Of a DNA stretch of 64,000 nucleotides, positions 1 to 12,468 are shown one piece after another (positions within the stretch are counted from its first letter, which is position 1; each line of letters begins with the position of its first letter). The notes beneath the pieces were generated by a model. It was not told the DNA's origin. It saw nothing but the letters and a program-made list of their open reading frames with translations, and ran no database searches. Origin of the DNA: Sordaria brevicollis (Eukaryota; Ascomycota; Sordariomycetes; Sordariales; Sordariaceae); assembly GCA_033439795.1 (NCBI GenBank), contig JAUTDP010000014.1, positions 558,001 through 622,000 of the forward strand, given 5' to 3'. Position numbers and translations under genes: made by a program.

Positions 1-3000
1 ATTTAAGGTTGAAGCGTAAAATTATAATTATAAGGGTACGGAAGGATTTTCTTATTAAAGTAAAGGTATAAATTTCTTACTCTATAATCTTTACTTATTA
101 ATTTCTATATATAATTAAACGAACCTTAACCTTATTAAAGTAATTATTTTTAAAATACTTATAAATATATATTTATATATAATCGAAGATTTATTTACCT
201 TTAATTCTAAATTCGTTACGGTCTATTTCTACCTAGGTTTTTATTTACTTATAATTTTCGAAATAAATTCGCTCGGCTTATTTAAAAAGGTCGCTTAAAG
301 GATATTTATCGAAGTCCTTATAATTATAAAATATTAACGGTAATTAATAATAGTAAAAACTCTAGAATTTATTAATAGTAATTAGGGATTCGATTATATC
401 TTTAATAATTACCTTTTCTTTATGTATAAAACGCTATAATTCTATTTTAATAACCTTCTTCCTATATATTATAATTATAAGCTAATAAAAACGTTTAACG
501 TTAAATATTACCTTTTAAAGCTCGAAACCTTTTAATAATTCCTTTTTAGCGTATTTAATATAATTTATAATAAATACCCTTATAAAAAAGGAAACTAATA
601 ATAATATATTTAATAATATTAAATAATCGTAATTAATAAAATAATTAATAGCCATTCGGTCCTCCTTTAAATTTATAACCTTATTAAAGGGGTTTAAAAG
701 CGGTATGCTAATTTCCACCTCCCTAATAATTACTTCTTCGGCTTATACCTCCCTAATAATTATTATCTCCCTTTCTTAAACCGGGTTAAGAGAAAGAGAA
801 TTTAGAAAGTTATAAATATTCGTATTTTCCATATCGGTACGGCTAGTTATAAAATTAAAGGGAAATTAGTTATTTAATAATTATTCTCTAACGGTATACT
901 TTTTTAATAAAGCGGTAAATTCTTTTAAAGTAAATTTTAAAAATTCGGCTTTTTTTTTTACCTTATTAATAAAAAAAGTATATTTATTAAAAATAATATT
1001 ACGGGTATTAATAACCTCGTTAATAATAAAATTCTAAATTCAATAAATAATTATAAAAGTATAACCGATTAAATATCTAATTTACGCCTTAGAATTTATT
1101 TTTTAAAGCCTATTTTATTTATTCTTAACGGTAATAATTATTACGAATGTTTTACAATTATAAATTCGAAAGTAAAAAATATTAAATTTGCAAGGGGTAA
1201 CTTTATCGTTACTATTATTAATTTTCTTAGTAATAACCGTATAAAATCTTTTATAAAGAGATTTCTAATCGTAAAAGTATTTAAGGGACCAATTATTAAA
1301 ATATATTATTATAAAAACGATTTCCGGCTAAAAATCCTTAAAAAAACGAATACTTAAACCTATAACGCGCGCCTTATTTTTAATTATACCTCCCGAACGC
1401 TCTATACCTCCGTTCTATATTTAAATATATAGGGTAAAAGGCTCTATAGCTATATTGTATTACGTTAATAAGTCTAAGAATAATTATAATTTCGTAATTT
1501 TATTATTGTATTCTAATATTCGTATTATAACGTTAAATTATATTTTAAGGAGAATAAAGAGATCGTTTAAATAAATTGCGATTATAGTAGCGAATTGGTC
1601 GTAAAAGAAATATTCCTAAATATACCCGGTAAATTTATAAATAATAAACATAATATTAGTATAGCCTCGGTAATTTTCCTTATAATTGAGAAAATTTATA
1701 GTAAAACGTTCTTTAACCTTATACCCTCTATTTTTAAATTTTCGTTTAATTTATTATTTAATCTTTATTTAAATATAAGCATTATATTATTCGGTTTTAG
1801 GGTTTTCTTCGTCCTCCTCCTTCTTATTTTTAAATAAGATTTTAATTCTTAATATATTATAAAGGTAAAATAATACCTAAGGATTAAAGTACCCTAATTT
1901 AAAATATTAAATAAAAGGGTCTTTATAATAATATTTACGGCCTATATAAGAATTAACTATATTCTTACGAGTATAAAAATTCGCCTAAGTAAATAAATAA
2001 AGAAGTTCTTTAAGTAGAATTTAGCGGTAATGGGTCTTAAAATAGTAAAAAAGTAATTAATTTATATTATAAAAGTAATTATTAAATAATTTATAATTTT
2101 AAAAAAAACCTTACTTACGTAATAAATATAAAGAAATAAAATTAATTATAAAATTAAAATAAAAAACTACATCGTAAAAACGTAATTTTTTAGGCCCGTT
2201 CTCTTTATTAATAATAAAATTAACCTCCTTATAACTTTAAATTATAATACGTAAATCTTTAGCTTATAAATTATTATTATAGGGTATATAACGGAAATTA
2301 AAGAAACGCATAATTTTATTAAATACGTATAAAAAATTATTAAAATTAAAAAAAGCGCAATTTTTAAGCGGATAAATATTAGAATTTCCTTTTCCTATTT
2401 AAAATATTATTTATATTATAACGGTTTTATAAATTTAAATAAAGATAGGAATAAAATTTATAATAATATTCTTATTAAAAAATTAATTACTTTAAAATTA
2501 ATTACTAATATTAAGGATAGGATTTATTAATTATTTAATTATTTCCTTTCTTTAAATTTCGACCTCCTTTTTGAATTCTAGATCGTTATTAAAGTTCTTA
2601 ATTACCCGAATTTATATTTTAAAATTAAATTTCCAACGAAGGTTTAGGGCCCTATTAAGAAAAAAATATTAATAATATTTAATAATATATATACCCTCTT
2701 CGTAAACTTTATAACGAAATAATAATAATAAATTTCTATTCTATTTAGAATTTTTAATTTATATTATATACTTCCTTTTATATTAATTATATTAAAGTCT
2801 ATTAAATTAAACGTCCTTTACCTTAATATTAATATCCTCCAACCTATTAAAAGTATCGCTTCTAATTCCAAAAAACGCCCTGCGAATACCTCTACGGCCA
2901 AATTTAACTTATATAATTATAAGTACTTTATCGTTAAAGCCCTTAATATAGAAATCCCTAAATAAAATACAAAAATCGAAAATATTATTAACAATTTATA

Positions 3001-3960
3001 AATAGTATTAATATAAAGCGCTAAAAGCCTAGCTTAATCGAATAGGGTATAAATATTCGATAAAATCGTAAAACTAAATAATAATTAATAAAGATTTAAA
3101 GACCGCGTAAAATTAGGCTCTAATTATAATAATCTCCTAATTATCGATCTATTTGGTTATTCCTATCTTAAATTCTATTATAAAGGGTTTACTAATATAA
3201 TTGTAATAAGCTTTATAAATATTAATAAGGGTTTATTCGGAACGGTATTATAGCCCTTTAGCGAAAGTAAAATACTACTAAGGGAATTCTTCGTTATTCC
3301 GGAGGTAATTAGATTTATAATCCTAATAAACGGTTTTACGCATCTATTTAATAAATATAACGCAATACTTTAAAAAAGTTTTATATTTCTTAAATTAATA
3401 ATTAAATATACTAATATTATAATTATATTCTTATAGCCTCGCGATAATAAAATTAATAAATTTAATAATAACGTCGTTAATTTATTCTTCTAAAAATTTT
3501 TCGGTAAATTCCACGCTTATAAAAATATCGTCGGCGCTATAAAGAGGGATTAGCGTAATAAGGGTACTATTTTTAAAATCGTTAAAAATTTCTTTAACTT
3601 TTTCGATATAATAGTGGACGGACGATTTAATAGCGTAATTTATAATAATTAATTTTATAAGCTCAAAGGGAATTAATTATACCCCTAATATATAATTAAT
3701 AAAGTTTAGGACTTTAACGTAGGCTATAAATTCATTATTCTACTCCCTAAATTTATTTATAAAGTTTAAGTAAACCTATTTAGCGACGATTTCTTTATCG
3801 ATTAATTAGGATATAATTAATAACGTAGTAAATTATAGTAATAATAGTAATAATAATTGTAATTAATGTAATTAAAGTTTTCGTAGCGCGGAGATTGTAA
3901 ATTAGACTATTAATTATTAGATTGTATAGCAAAGTGGATATCGTAATTAAGGGTTAAAAA
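1..3960 (-). mobile_element. RIP-degraded Ty1/copia-like retrotransposon, truncated at window start
   Basis: Extremely AT-rich block with no usable ORF. Read on the minus strand with TAA/TAG ignored, it resembles a copia polyprotein. At about 1385-1410 a segment reads like the integrase stretch G-G-I-E-R-S-G-G. At about 1050-1085 R-Y-L-I-G-Y matches the copia integrase C-terminus (usually YLVGY), followed by a segment like V-I-(N/R)-(T/V)-R-(N/D)-(I/V)-I-F-(N/D). At about 1-90 there is an RT-like segment ending S-F-R-T-L, as in the copia RT block after the (Y/F)AATLA-type motif. Upstream parts (about 2700-3850 in minus reading) sit where gag would be, but I recognise no motif there. Stops fall where CAA, CAG or TGG codons would be, as expected from C-to-T change on both strands. 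The remainder of RT/RNase H and the 3' LTR lie outside the window, and I could not define the 5' LTR near 3.9 kb. The copia class is well supported; the exact boundary is not. Confidence 0.75.
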
Positions 3961-5209
3961 AAATTGATATATATATTCAGAAGAATTCTGTAGAACCCGA
4001 GTTGGGGGTGCCCAGACTATTAGGAAGGTCTGCAGCCAGAATCTGGTGGCTGGGGCGCCTTACGTAAGCCGGTTTCTACTGGTCGAGTCTACCCTCTAAT
4101 CTGACACTACCGCCCTCGTCCGCCCAGCCAGAGAGCGACGCGGGACAAGAGGCGAATGGGCACTAAACCTAATGCGGCAGGGGACCCACTTGTGGCACTG
4201 GGTGACAAAGCACCAAGGAGGCTCTGGGCAGCGGCCAGGCAGGGTGAAGGTCTGTTGAAGGGTACTTGAAGGGGACTTTACTTTGGCAGCAAAACTCAGG
4301 TCAAGGTAGGGCAAATGGCTGCAAACTCTTGATAGAAAGAGTAGCTTTTGAGTATCTTTTTATCAGCCAGTCCAGGCCTCCCCTGTGAGTCAAGGGGGAC
4401 CACTGCCTGAAGTCTGGAAACCTGAACTGGAAACTGGAAACGTTGCTCGCTCGCTCAGACAGCAGCCCGCAGGACTTCAACCGCATCATTGTTCCCTTCA
4501 AGGTTCGGGCAGTTGTCCTCTCAGCCTCACCCGCTCCAACTTGCTTCGTCACGGTGTCCATGTGGTTCAATTCACTGCAGTGCGCCGTCCATTGTCTTAC
4601 AGATGAACCCCAATTGAATGGGGTTTGTGCCCGCGACGCCGCCGCTTTGGATGCCGTACCTGGCATATGACTTCTGATCCGATCTTTTTTTTGTTCCCAT
4701 CTCCAACTCGGAAGGACCAAGATCAAGCCCGCCCGCGCAACGCGCCCACTTCGGCTGTTGCTGTCACGGTTACCCCAACAATTCCTTTTACGTTACGGTT
4801 ACAACAGTCGAGTTGTCAACAGCCGGCCGGCACTGGACGCGACAACTTGACAAGAGGGGATCCAGCTAAATCCCCACCATGTTGCGACCCATTCGGTTAA
4901 ATGCTATGGAGGCCATCGCTGCTCTTGTTCGCCGAACCTGGAACGGCCAACTCCAATTGCGTCATTCGGATGAAAGTTAAATCGAGAAACCTCCAAAAAA
5001 GCTATAGATGACCATTGTTCCGATACAGGGCAAATAATACCAAATATTGGGGCTATCTGTTTGATATCTCGGTATCTACGCGTTTCAGGTGGTGAAGATC
5101 TAGATTCTAACTAGCATCTTAGAGGTAGCCACTCCAAATCACTACAATCCATGGGTATCTTTCTTCCTATCGTTTCGTTCTATCGTCCTCCACATCCTCT
5201 CCTCAGTCA
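3961..5209. other. gene-free transition from RIP block to gene block
   Basis: Base composition changes abruptly near 3,960 from AT-rich RIP DNA to balanced DNA. Several ORFs of 70-140 codons overlap here on both strands (for example 4301-4726 minus), but none has a recognisable domain or credible exon structure. The last part is probably the 3' UTR and terminator region of the minus-strand swd1 gene. Confidence 0.5.
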
Positions 5210-6684
5210 TCACCTTTTCCTCGTCCGAGTTCTTTGCGTGACCGTCTTCTTGGCCGGCGGTTTCTCTGTCACAGATCCACCGTCGTCTTGATCGTCAGGG
5301 CTCTTACGCCTGAGCGTCCCCAATCCCACGTTCACGTACTCTTCCTCGCTGTCCGACTCCCCTAGGTTGAAAAGCACCGGCATCCTGAACGGTGCCACGT
5401 CGCCGCCCGCCCCTCCTGCGTTCCCCAACACGTCGACATCCTCGTCTTCGGCGTCTAGCCTGCGCTTCTGGATTTCTTCGTGCGGGTGGATATCGAACTC
5501 GTCCTCCTTCTCCATGTACTCCACGTTTTCCTCGACTTCGACGAAATCTGGCGCCAATGCCGACCACCGCTGCGGACTCGTGACCGACCAGATGTTTATC
5601 CTGCCAGACTCCAGACCGCACGCGGCCAGCATGGGCTTATGAGGATGCCATTCTATAACACCCTGCTCCTCCTTCGGCCCCTCCAACATGCGCACCAAAC
5701 TGCCGTGTCCGCGCTCCCATATGTATAGCTCGTGATTATTAAACGTCGAAGCTGCAACGTACTCTCCGGTCGAGCTGAACGCGGCGTGGTTCCATGATAG
5801 ACGGTTGACCAGATCTTGAAACTTGTGTTCGAGCGGGATCTGGATTGTGTCGGGGTCCAGGTCGGCCGATGTTAGATCCGGCACTTTAAAGGTCCTGATT
5901 GTGCGATCTTGGGCGTTGACCAAGAGTTCTTTGCCCGATTCTGTAAGCCGTAATGTTGTTATCACACCACCGGCAATCTTGCACGAGTAGATGATTTGGC
6001 GCGTAGTCGCATCGATTATATTGAGTCGGCCTTTGGTCGTGCCGGCAAGAAGATGTTCGCCTGTCGCCGTGTATACAATCGCTGTCGTCATGTGTCTCGC
6101 GTCTTCTTTGGCATGCTGTTCTTTTGTCGGGGTGTCGAGACCCTCGTCGGATCGTTTCTCTACCGAAGGGAGGATATGTCGTACTTCGAAGGGATCGGTG
6201 ACATCGACGAGCATCGGTTGTTCTTCGAATAACGCGGCAGCAAACTGGTGGCTGTTGAAACGGTCAGGTCAGTTCCCGCCACCCACGGCACTCTCAAAGC
6301 ACCGACTCAAAACAATTCAACATACTGATGCATGGGATGTAATTCTGCCCCATATACAGGTGCACGAAATCGCACCTCGCGATACTTTGTTCCATCTTGT
6401 AGATCCCACAGAATCGCCTTCCAGCCCTGACACGCAGAGAGCAGGTACCGCCCGCATCGTGACCAGCTTAGCGAGGTGATGTTCTTGGAGTGTCCGCGAA
6501 GCTTTCGGGCAACTCCCATAGTCTCAAGATCCCATATTACAACAGTACCGTCCACCCTCCCCGATGCAAGAAAATCGCCCGTCCGGTTGAAGCGCACGCA
6601 TGTCGAGTGACCGGATCGGATTGTGTTGGTAATGTGTTCGGGGTAATCTTGGAGGAGATAGTCTTCGGCGAGTAGGAGATTCAT
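5210..6684 (-). CDS. swd1: COMPASS (Set1) histone H3K4 methyltransferase subunit Swd1/RbBP5-like WD40 protein
   Basis: Two exons on the minus strand, 6684..6326 and 6251..5210, separated by a 74-nt intron (GTATGT...CAACAG). Joined they encode 466 residues; yeast Swd1 and human RBBP5 are of similar size. The N-terminus (MNLLLAEDYL..., then GHSTCVRFN and FLASGRVDGTVVIWDL) and the junction region (AALFEEQPMLVDVTDPFEV) are characteristic of Swd1/RbBP5. WD40 repeats fill about residues 20-350. The tail is acidic, then Arg/Lys-rich (ends TRTRKR), as in RbBP5. In the family the protein is a core scaffold of the nuclear Set1/COMPASS complex and is needed for H3K4 methylation. The gene is divergent from thg1, sharing a 554-bp promoter interval. 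The start ATG at 6684 opens the conserved N-terminus directly. Identity is quite secure; the symbol follows yeast. Confidence 0.92.
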
Positions 6685-7238
6685 GGCCGTGACGTTGGGA
6701 GATGTCAGAAATCGATGTCGTTCTCTCTTGTATATTCGTGCATAAGGATCGAGCTACGGTCGGGACGGTCGGGAGGAGAAGATCGGCGTCGTTGGCAATG
6801 TCAAAGTCGATGTGTTGGTCGTTTTTTGGAACCAGTCGCGCTTTGTCTTTCGCGAACTTCTTCGAATTTCACGAGACGGGACTCGGGGTGGCCCCCACCT
6901 ACCCGAGCTCCAACTGTCAATGTGGGGTTCCCGTTCCAGAAGGCATGCACGGCCCAGCCGGTGGATCGGCCGGGATTTTAATGGGTGGGCAAGCGCTAAA
7001 AGGAACGTCGACAGGGTCAAGAGTGTGGGGTTATCGATCTTGTGAAGACTCAGATTTGGTTCATCTTGAGAGCGACATCTCACTTACACAACTTTTTATA
7101 GACATTGGTGAGTTTGACTTTATACTTCTCTCCTTTTCGTGTTTGATCCAGTGTCTTCGTATACCGTATATGGAACATTCAACGTGAGTCAGTGACTAAC
7201 AAACCAAGAACAGTATAAACAGACTATATATCCCAACA
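6685..7238. promoter_or_regulatory. divergent promoter interval swd1 / thg1
   Basis: 554 bp between two divergently oriented start codons. It must hold both promoters and 5' UTRs. ORFs across it (such as 6702-7187 plus) lack domains and overlap both leaders, so I treat them as chance. I see no convincing TATA box or named operator. Confidence 0.5.
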
Positions 7239-8188
7239 ATGGCGAACTCCAAGTTTGAGTACGTCAAGCAGTTCGAGCAACCTGACTCGCTTCTTCCAAA
7301 CACCTGGATTGTAGTAAGGCTCGATGGCCGTGGCTTCACAAAGTATGTACTAGCTTCATCCAGAAAAGGAGACTCCTGTCTTCTGGTCACTAACACATAA
7401 CCAGATTCTCAACAAAATACGCCTTTGAAAAACCCAACGACAAGCGAGCTCTCGACCTCATGAACGCCGCCGCCCTCGCCGTCATGTCCGAGCTCCCCGA
7501 CATCACCATCGCCTACGGCGTCTCGGACGAGTACTCCTTCGTCTTTCACAAATCCTGCACCTTGTTCGAGCGTCGAGCCAGCAAGCTCGTCTCAACCATC
7601 GTCTCAACTTTCACAGCCTACTACATCCACCTCTGGTCCACCTATTTCCCTTCATCACCTCTATCACCACCCTTACCTTCCTTCGACGGTCGAGCCGTCA
7701 CCTACCCCTCAGTCCAGAACCTGCGCGACTACATGAGCTGGCGCCAGGTGGACTGCCACATCAACAACCTGTACAACACCACGTTCTGGGCGCTGATCCA
7801 AAGGGGAGGCATGGACGGGACGGCTGCCGAGCAGATGCTCAAGGGGACGTTTTCGGCGGACAAGAATGAGATTCTGTTCTCGAAATTCGGCATCAACTAT
7901 AACAAGGAACCGGAAATGTTCAAGAAGGGGAGCGTCATTTTTAGGGATTATGAGCTGGTGGAACCGGAGACGGGGACGGGAACAAAAACGATCAAAGGAG
8001 AAGAAGGGGGTAACAGCGCGGTCCCGGAGGTAAAATCAAAGAGTCAGCTAGAAAAGGAAAAGAAGGCGCGGACAAAGGCGAAGATTGTGGTGGAGCATTT
8101 GGATATTATCAGGGACGAGTTTTGGGAGAGGCGGCCTTGGTTGTTGAGTGGCAAGCCGGGGAAGGTCAAGGTTGCTAAGGAGCCTTGA
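7239..8188 (+). CDS. thg1: tRNA(His) guanylyltransferase
   Basis: Exons 7239..7342 and 7405..8188, with a 62-nt intron (GTATGT...CTAAC...CCAG); 295 residues. The start ATG is in a good fungal context (caacaATGGC). Thg1 adds the G-1 nucleotide to the 5' end of tRNA-His in a 3'-to-5' polymerase-like reaction. The metal-binding residues are visible: D29 in LDGRGF, and D76-E77 in YGVSDEYSF. The conserved [17 protein letters not shown] and [13 protein letters not shown] segments follow. Residues of about 245-295 form a charged Lys/Glu-rich extension ending in the family's typical FWERRPWLL element. The exon junction falls inside the DGRGFTKF motif and restores it exactly, which supports the intron call. 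The gene is essential in yeast and predicted cytosolic/nuclear. It is convergent with the G-patch gene. Confidence 0.95.
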
Positions 8189-8968
8189 TGTTTGGTGTAG
8201 AGAAGGGATAAAGCAGAATTGGGTGTGTGAAGGCTGTACATGAATGATACCTCTGGATATATATATTATAGAATTGGATCTAATCATTCTCGTAATTGTA
8301 TGCTTCGTCATATCTACGCATCTTGTTGTTCTCCTATCCATACCCAGACAAGAAGTCTACCCTACTGTTAAGTAGATGAATGCCGTCGATATCAAGACCG
8401 TACATAAGTTTTGACATGTATGAAATCATTTGCGCATGTGCGCGAAAACATGGGTACATTTTATATATATATATTTTTCTTGAGAAGGGCAAGTTGGAAG
8501 AGGTAGAGACAACCTCGGAGGGGAATCTCAGGCGCAAATCTCATCCCATACATCCCGCGCTCCGCCTGGACATATCGTGTGCCTCATGGGGCCGTATGGG
8601 TTGTCATCGATTTACTTCTTCCAGCACACCAATATCTTGAAGAAGCGTCCCCCAAGGTAGTGCAGTAATGACATTTTCCATTCCTCGCTATGCAATACAA
8701 ACTCGTCTCGCGAATCGACCCTCTTCGACTCCTTTTTTCGGCGCCTGATAGGATGCGAACCCCACGACGCGGTGGGATGGTTTAAACATCGCATCATCCA
8801 TTCCCTTCCGATATATCACAGCTTCGGCCGCATACTCTCAGCAAGAACATAGCAGCCAGGTGTATCAGAAGGGCGCCGCGCGTCGTATCCTCTCTCAACA
8901 GGGGGGTATCTTAATCCGACAACTTCTCAAACAACGTCGTCTCCACCAACCACCACATTACCACGTCC
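8189..8968. other. convergent intergenic, 3' ends of thg1 and G-patch gene
   Basis: 780 bp between two converging genes, presumably their 3' UTRs and terminators. It contains short AT tracts (a TATATA run near 8,465) but no credible coding region; the ORFs here are short and lack domains. Confidence 0.5.
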
Positions 8969-9661
8969 TCAAGCCTTCTTCTCCTTCCCATTCTCTTCCT
9001 TTCTACTCCTCCTCTTCTCCTCCTTCTTCGCCCTCCTCTCCAACTTCCTCTTCTTCCTCTCCTCTTTACTCTCCTCCTTCCTCTTTTCCTTCTCCTCCTT
9101 TTTCGCAGCCTTCTTAGCCGCCTTCTTCTCCTCCTTCTTTTTCAATTTTTCCATCGCCTTCCTCCTCTTCTTCTCTTCCTTTTCCATCTGCTTCAACCTC
9201 CTCTTCTCTTCCCTTTTCTTACTCACACCCTTTTTCAGTCCAGCAACATCCTCCCTCTCACTTCCTCCCGGCGTACTCCCACTCCCACTGTCCTCCTGAT
9301 TGTCGTTATCCAACGTCCCCGCCAACCCCTCCCCCCTAACAAAACTCGCATAAAGCCCCCCCGCACCTGTATATTTCCCGCCACCAATATTCGCCGTCAC
9401 GGCATCTAGCTTTGATTGCGTGGTCGTCTGGACGACTTTGCCGTCTTTGGATGTGTCGAGTCCCTTCAGCTTCTCGTCAAAGGCCGCCAGCCACCACTGA
9501 TCCGAGGTGTAGTGCGTCGATTGGCCGATTCCCCGACCGTCGGTGTTGCGCGAGATGCGGAGCGGGTTGGAGAGGCCGATGGAGTTGTCGGTTGGGTGCA
9601 GGGAGTTGCCCTTTCCGCGCCAGCCTTGGGCTTTGAGGAGGCGTTCGCCGTATTTGGTCAT
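8969..9661 (-). CDS. G-patch domain protein, TMA23/GPATCH4-like, ribosome biogenesis
   Basis: Uninterrupted ORF of 230 residues from the ATG at 9661. The N-terminus, MTKYGERLLKAQGWRGKGNSL, is a G-patch entry: the helix before a Gly-rich loop. It is followed by a conserved segment (GLSNPLRISRNTDGRGIG) and the tryptophan motif DQWWLAAFD, an arrangement seen in human GPATCH4 and yeast Tma23. About residues 140-230 are almost entirely Lys/Glu/Arg (KKEEKKAAKKAAKKEEK type), a probable nucleolar-targeting and helical basic tail. On the plus strand this appears as a long pyrimidine tract at 8,970-9,250. G-patch proteins activate DEAH helicases; Tma23 is nucleolar and associated with small-subunit biogenesis. 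No Pin2/TRF-interacting region is visible, so PINX1 is less likely. Confidence 0.8.
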   Translation of the reverse strand: MTKYGERLLKAQGWRGKGNSLHPTDNSIGLSNPLRISRNTDGRGIGQSTHYTSDQWWLAAFDEKLKGLDTSKDGKVVQTTTQSKLDAVTANIGGGKYTGAGGLYASFVRGEGLAGTLDNDNQEDSGSGSTPGGSEREDVAGLKKGVSKKREEKRRLKQMEKEEKKRRKAMEKLKKKEEKKAAKKAAKKEEKEKRKEESKEERKKRKLERRAKKEEKRRSRKEENGKEKKA

Positions 9662-10457
9662 GGTGGACTGGACTGGACTTGGTTTGTTTGTGGCGTTTGA
9701 GGTTCGTGGTAGGGATGTGGCGTGTGGATTGGGACGAGGAGAGTTTGCGACGGTTGGATGGGGGAATTGTCGCGAATTGGTTTTGTGTCGGGTATGGATT
9801 CGGGCGATCGTCCTTCAGTAAGAGTTTCGTCGGTCGCTAGACTGCGCAAGAGGACGCAAAATTATCGTGGTAGCCGTAGACGGGGAGATGCCACTCTGAT
9901 TGACTGGACAGAGCGAAGAGATTCAAGGAGTGACGTGGAAGGGATGGACGCGCCGATGAGGAAATGGGTCTTGCCGTCCTTTTTCGTGATGTGCCTGTTC
10001 GCGACGGGAATGGCCAAAATCTGGAGTTCGCTCAAAAGAAAGTTTGGCTGTGGGGTCGGAACTTTTTGTGCAGGGATTGTAGTGGAGCTTGGATAAGCGT
10101 CAAGGAGACATATGATTGGCTCTGATAAACAGAGGTACCTGAGTACTTCTGGGATTGTCTGGGCAACTCGACCATCGAGGTTCTCCTTTTCTTGGAGACT
10201 GTTTACATCATGAGAATCATGTGTGATGTCGTTAGAACTGCAGTCTATAATTTCAGCTTGAGGAAAACAGTACTGATCAGACAAAACCGAAACCCGTGAA
10301 AGACTATTCTAATGCATTTGTACGATCTATATACCATATTTTTCTGTTTCTATAGATGACCTTCGACGAGTGAACTGACTATCTAGCTCCTGAATTGCCA
10401 TACCTGTGCGTATAACCAAGTCCCTCCAGTAGTCACCCAAGACCTTCTCTTCCTAGA
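9662..10457. other. intergenic between two minus-strand genes
   Basis: 796 bp holding the promoter of the G-patch gene and the 3' region of the acyl-CoA synthetase gene. ORFs at 9722-10096 (plus) and 9862-10284 (minus) overlap each other and show no domain. I see no clear regulatory motif. Confidence 0.45.
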
Positions 10458-12468
10458 CTAGAGTTCATCCCCGCTAAACTCATCCTGGAAAACCTCCTTT
10501 ACCAGGTTCTTCTTGTTGATCTTGCCCATCGCATTCCTCGGGATCTTGTCCACAATCTTTAGGACCTGGGGAATCTTGTACGCCGCCAACCGATCCTTCA
10601 ACGCCCTCCTCATCTCCAACGGGCTCCATTTGCCCTCCGGCACATGCTCCTTGTCCAAAATGACCACGGCACCGACCTTCTGTCCCCACTTGCCACTGGG
10701 GACCGCCAGCACCGCGCACTCGGCCACCTGCGGCAAGCTGAGCATTTCCCTCTCCACCTCGAGAGCCGACACCTTCTCACCGCCGCTCTTGATGATATCC
10801 GCGCTCTTCCTTCCCAAGATGAAGTACATATCGCCCCTCGCCCAGTCCTTCTGGCTCTCGCGATCGCTCTTGCCCGCACCCTCTGGCGCCGGCCTGCGAA
10901 CGGCCACGTCGCCCGTCTTGAACCAACGGCCCTTGCTGCCCGCTACGTCCTTCTCGTCCGTGACGAACTCCTTGGCCGTCGCCTCCGGGTTGCGCCAGTA
11001 CTCCCTGAAGATGCTGGGTCCGCGCAGCTGGATCTCGCCCGCCCGCTCGCGGCCCGTCTCGGGGTCGCGCTCCTGACCGGGCTCGATGACGGTGTTGTTC
11101 TCGATGTCGACTAGTCGGGCTTCCACGCCGGGAAGAGGCCAACCGACGGAGCCGTCGACGCGGTCGGCCGTGTCGAGACCGCATGAGAGAGCCATGCCTA
11201 CTTCTGTCATGCCGTAGCGCTCGAGGAGCACGTTGCCGGAGGAAAGGTCGTGCCAGGCCTTCTTGATCGGGGTCGGGAGGGCGGCGGAACCGGAGATGGC
11301 GAGACGGAGGTTCGAGGGGGCGATGGCTTCGCGGGTGGCGGCTTGTAGGTCCTCGGGGAGGTGCTTGTGGGTGATAAGAAGGCGGGAGTAGACGGTGGGT
11401 ACGACGGTGAAAAATGTAACCTTCTTCTTATCGGAGGTGTCAGGTAGGAAAGGCGCGGCGAAACGCTTCCAGACGGCGTCGGGGTTGAAAGGGAACATGA
11501 ACTCGATGGAGCTGCCGGCGAAAAGAGGAGTGAAGATGGCGTTGATGGTGCCGTGGATGTGGTGCAGAGGGAGCACATGGAGGAGGTGATCGGCCGGAGT
11601 GTATTCCCAGGCGTGAATAAGGGACCGGGCTTGGGCGGTCATGACGGATTGGGGAATGAGTACGCCTTTCTGTATAACCTGTCAGTTACCGACTTCTTAG
11701 TCGTGAAAGAGTTACTCGAGAGTTTCCCTACAGGCCGGTTTGTTGTTCCAGAGGTGTAGAGCATCATGCCCGCTTCTCCCGGGCCGGACTTGGAGTCCAA
11801 ATTGACCTGTTCATGCTGGCCGCCTCCTGGGAACTTGGTAAGTTCGAGGAGCGTTGGCTTAGCATCCAACTCCGTCTTTAGTACCTCCTGTGCCTTGTTG
11901 GTGAACTTGGCGGAAGACAGAAGCAGCAGGGCTTCGCTGTGATTCAAGATGTACTGGAGCTCCGGAGCTGGGAAAGCAGGAGACAGAGGTACGGCAATAG
12001 ACTTGGCAGCCAAACATGCCAGAAGAGTTACTTGATAGGGAATCACACGTTAGTTTTTTGGACCCGTTCGAGATCAGTCGCATGATTGTAGATAGATAGA
12101 ATGACTGGCTTACCTACATAGTCGTAGCTGTTTTCTACCAAGAAAGCAATGCGTTCGCCGTCGAGATCTTCCTTGCCAGCCGTCTCATATAGCCTGTTCC
12201 GCGTCTTGCAGACATCTCCCAGCAGCCCGCCATATTTGAAGGTCCTCCCACTGTTTGAGTGGACGACGACGGTGGATTCGGGATCATGGCGAGAGATGGC
12301 CTCGAAAACGGGCAGCTTGGGGAGTGTGGACGCCATCCTTATGGCACCAACCGGAGATCTGCAGTTGAGGTAGCGAGGCGAAGGGGAAGCAAAGGCGGCA
12401 GGAGGAGTCTTGTTAAGCAACCGGGAGCCAAGTCGCCTGGTGCCGAGGGTTATAAAGGGGAGGTTCAT
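10458..12468 (-). CDS. AMP-forming acyl-CoA synthetase, malonate-CoA ligase (ACSF3)-like, probably mitochondrial
   Basis: Three exons: 12468..12114, 12030..11732 and 11669..10458. The introns are 83 nt (GTAAGC...CTAAC...CAAG) and 62 nt (GTAGGG...ACAG); the product is 621 residues. The second junction falls inside the adenylation P-loop and restores YTSGTTNRPKG near residue 211. Other ANL-superfamily motifs are LLERYGMTEVG (A5), WFKTGDV (A7) and SGGEKVSALEVE (A8), and PRNAMGKINKK holds the catalytic lysine (A10). The LPLHHIHGTINAI segment is typical of the ACSF3/malonyl-CoA synthetase branch. These enzymes activate an acid with ATP to an acyl-AMP and then the CoA ester. The first 45 residues contain many Arg/Ser and no acidic residue, so a mitochondrial presequence is likely. 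A frame-compatible extension upstream of 12468 would need a TTG start, so I chose the ATG. Substrate is inferred from family resemblance only. Confidence 0.85.

Noticed and set aside
5304..5621. Arg-rich frames overlapping swd1
   Set aside because: Alternative frames of the swd1 C-terminal exon; extreme Arg content is a frame-shift artefact.
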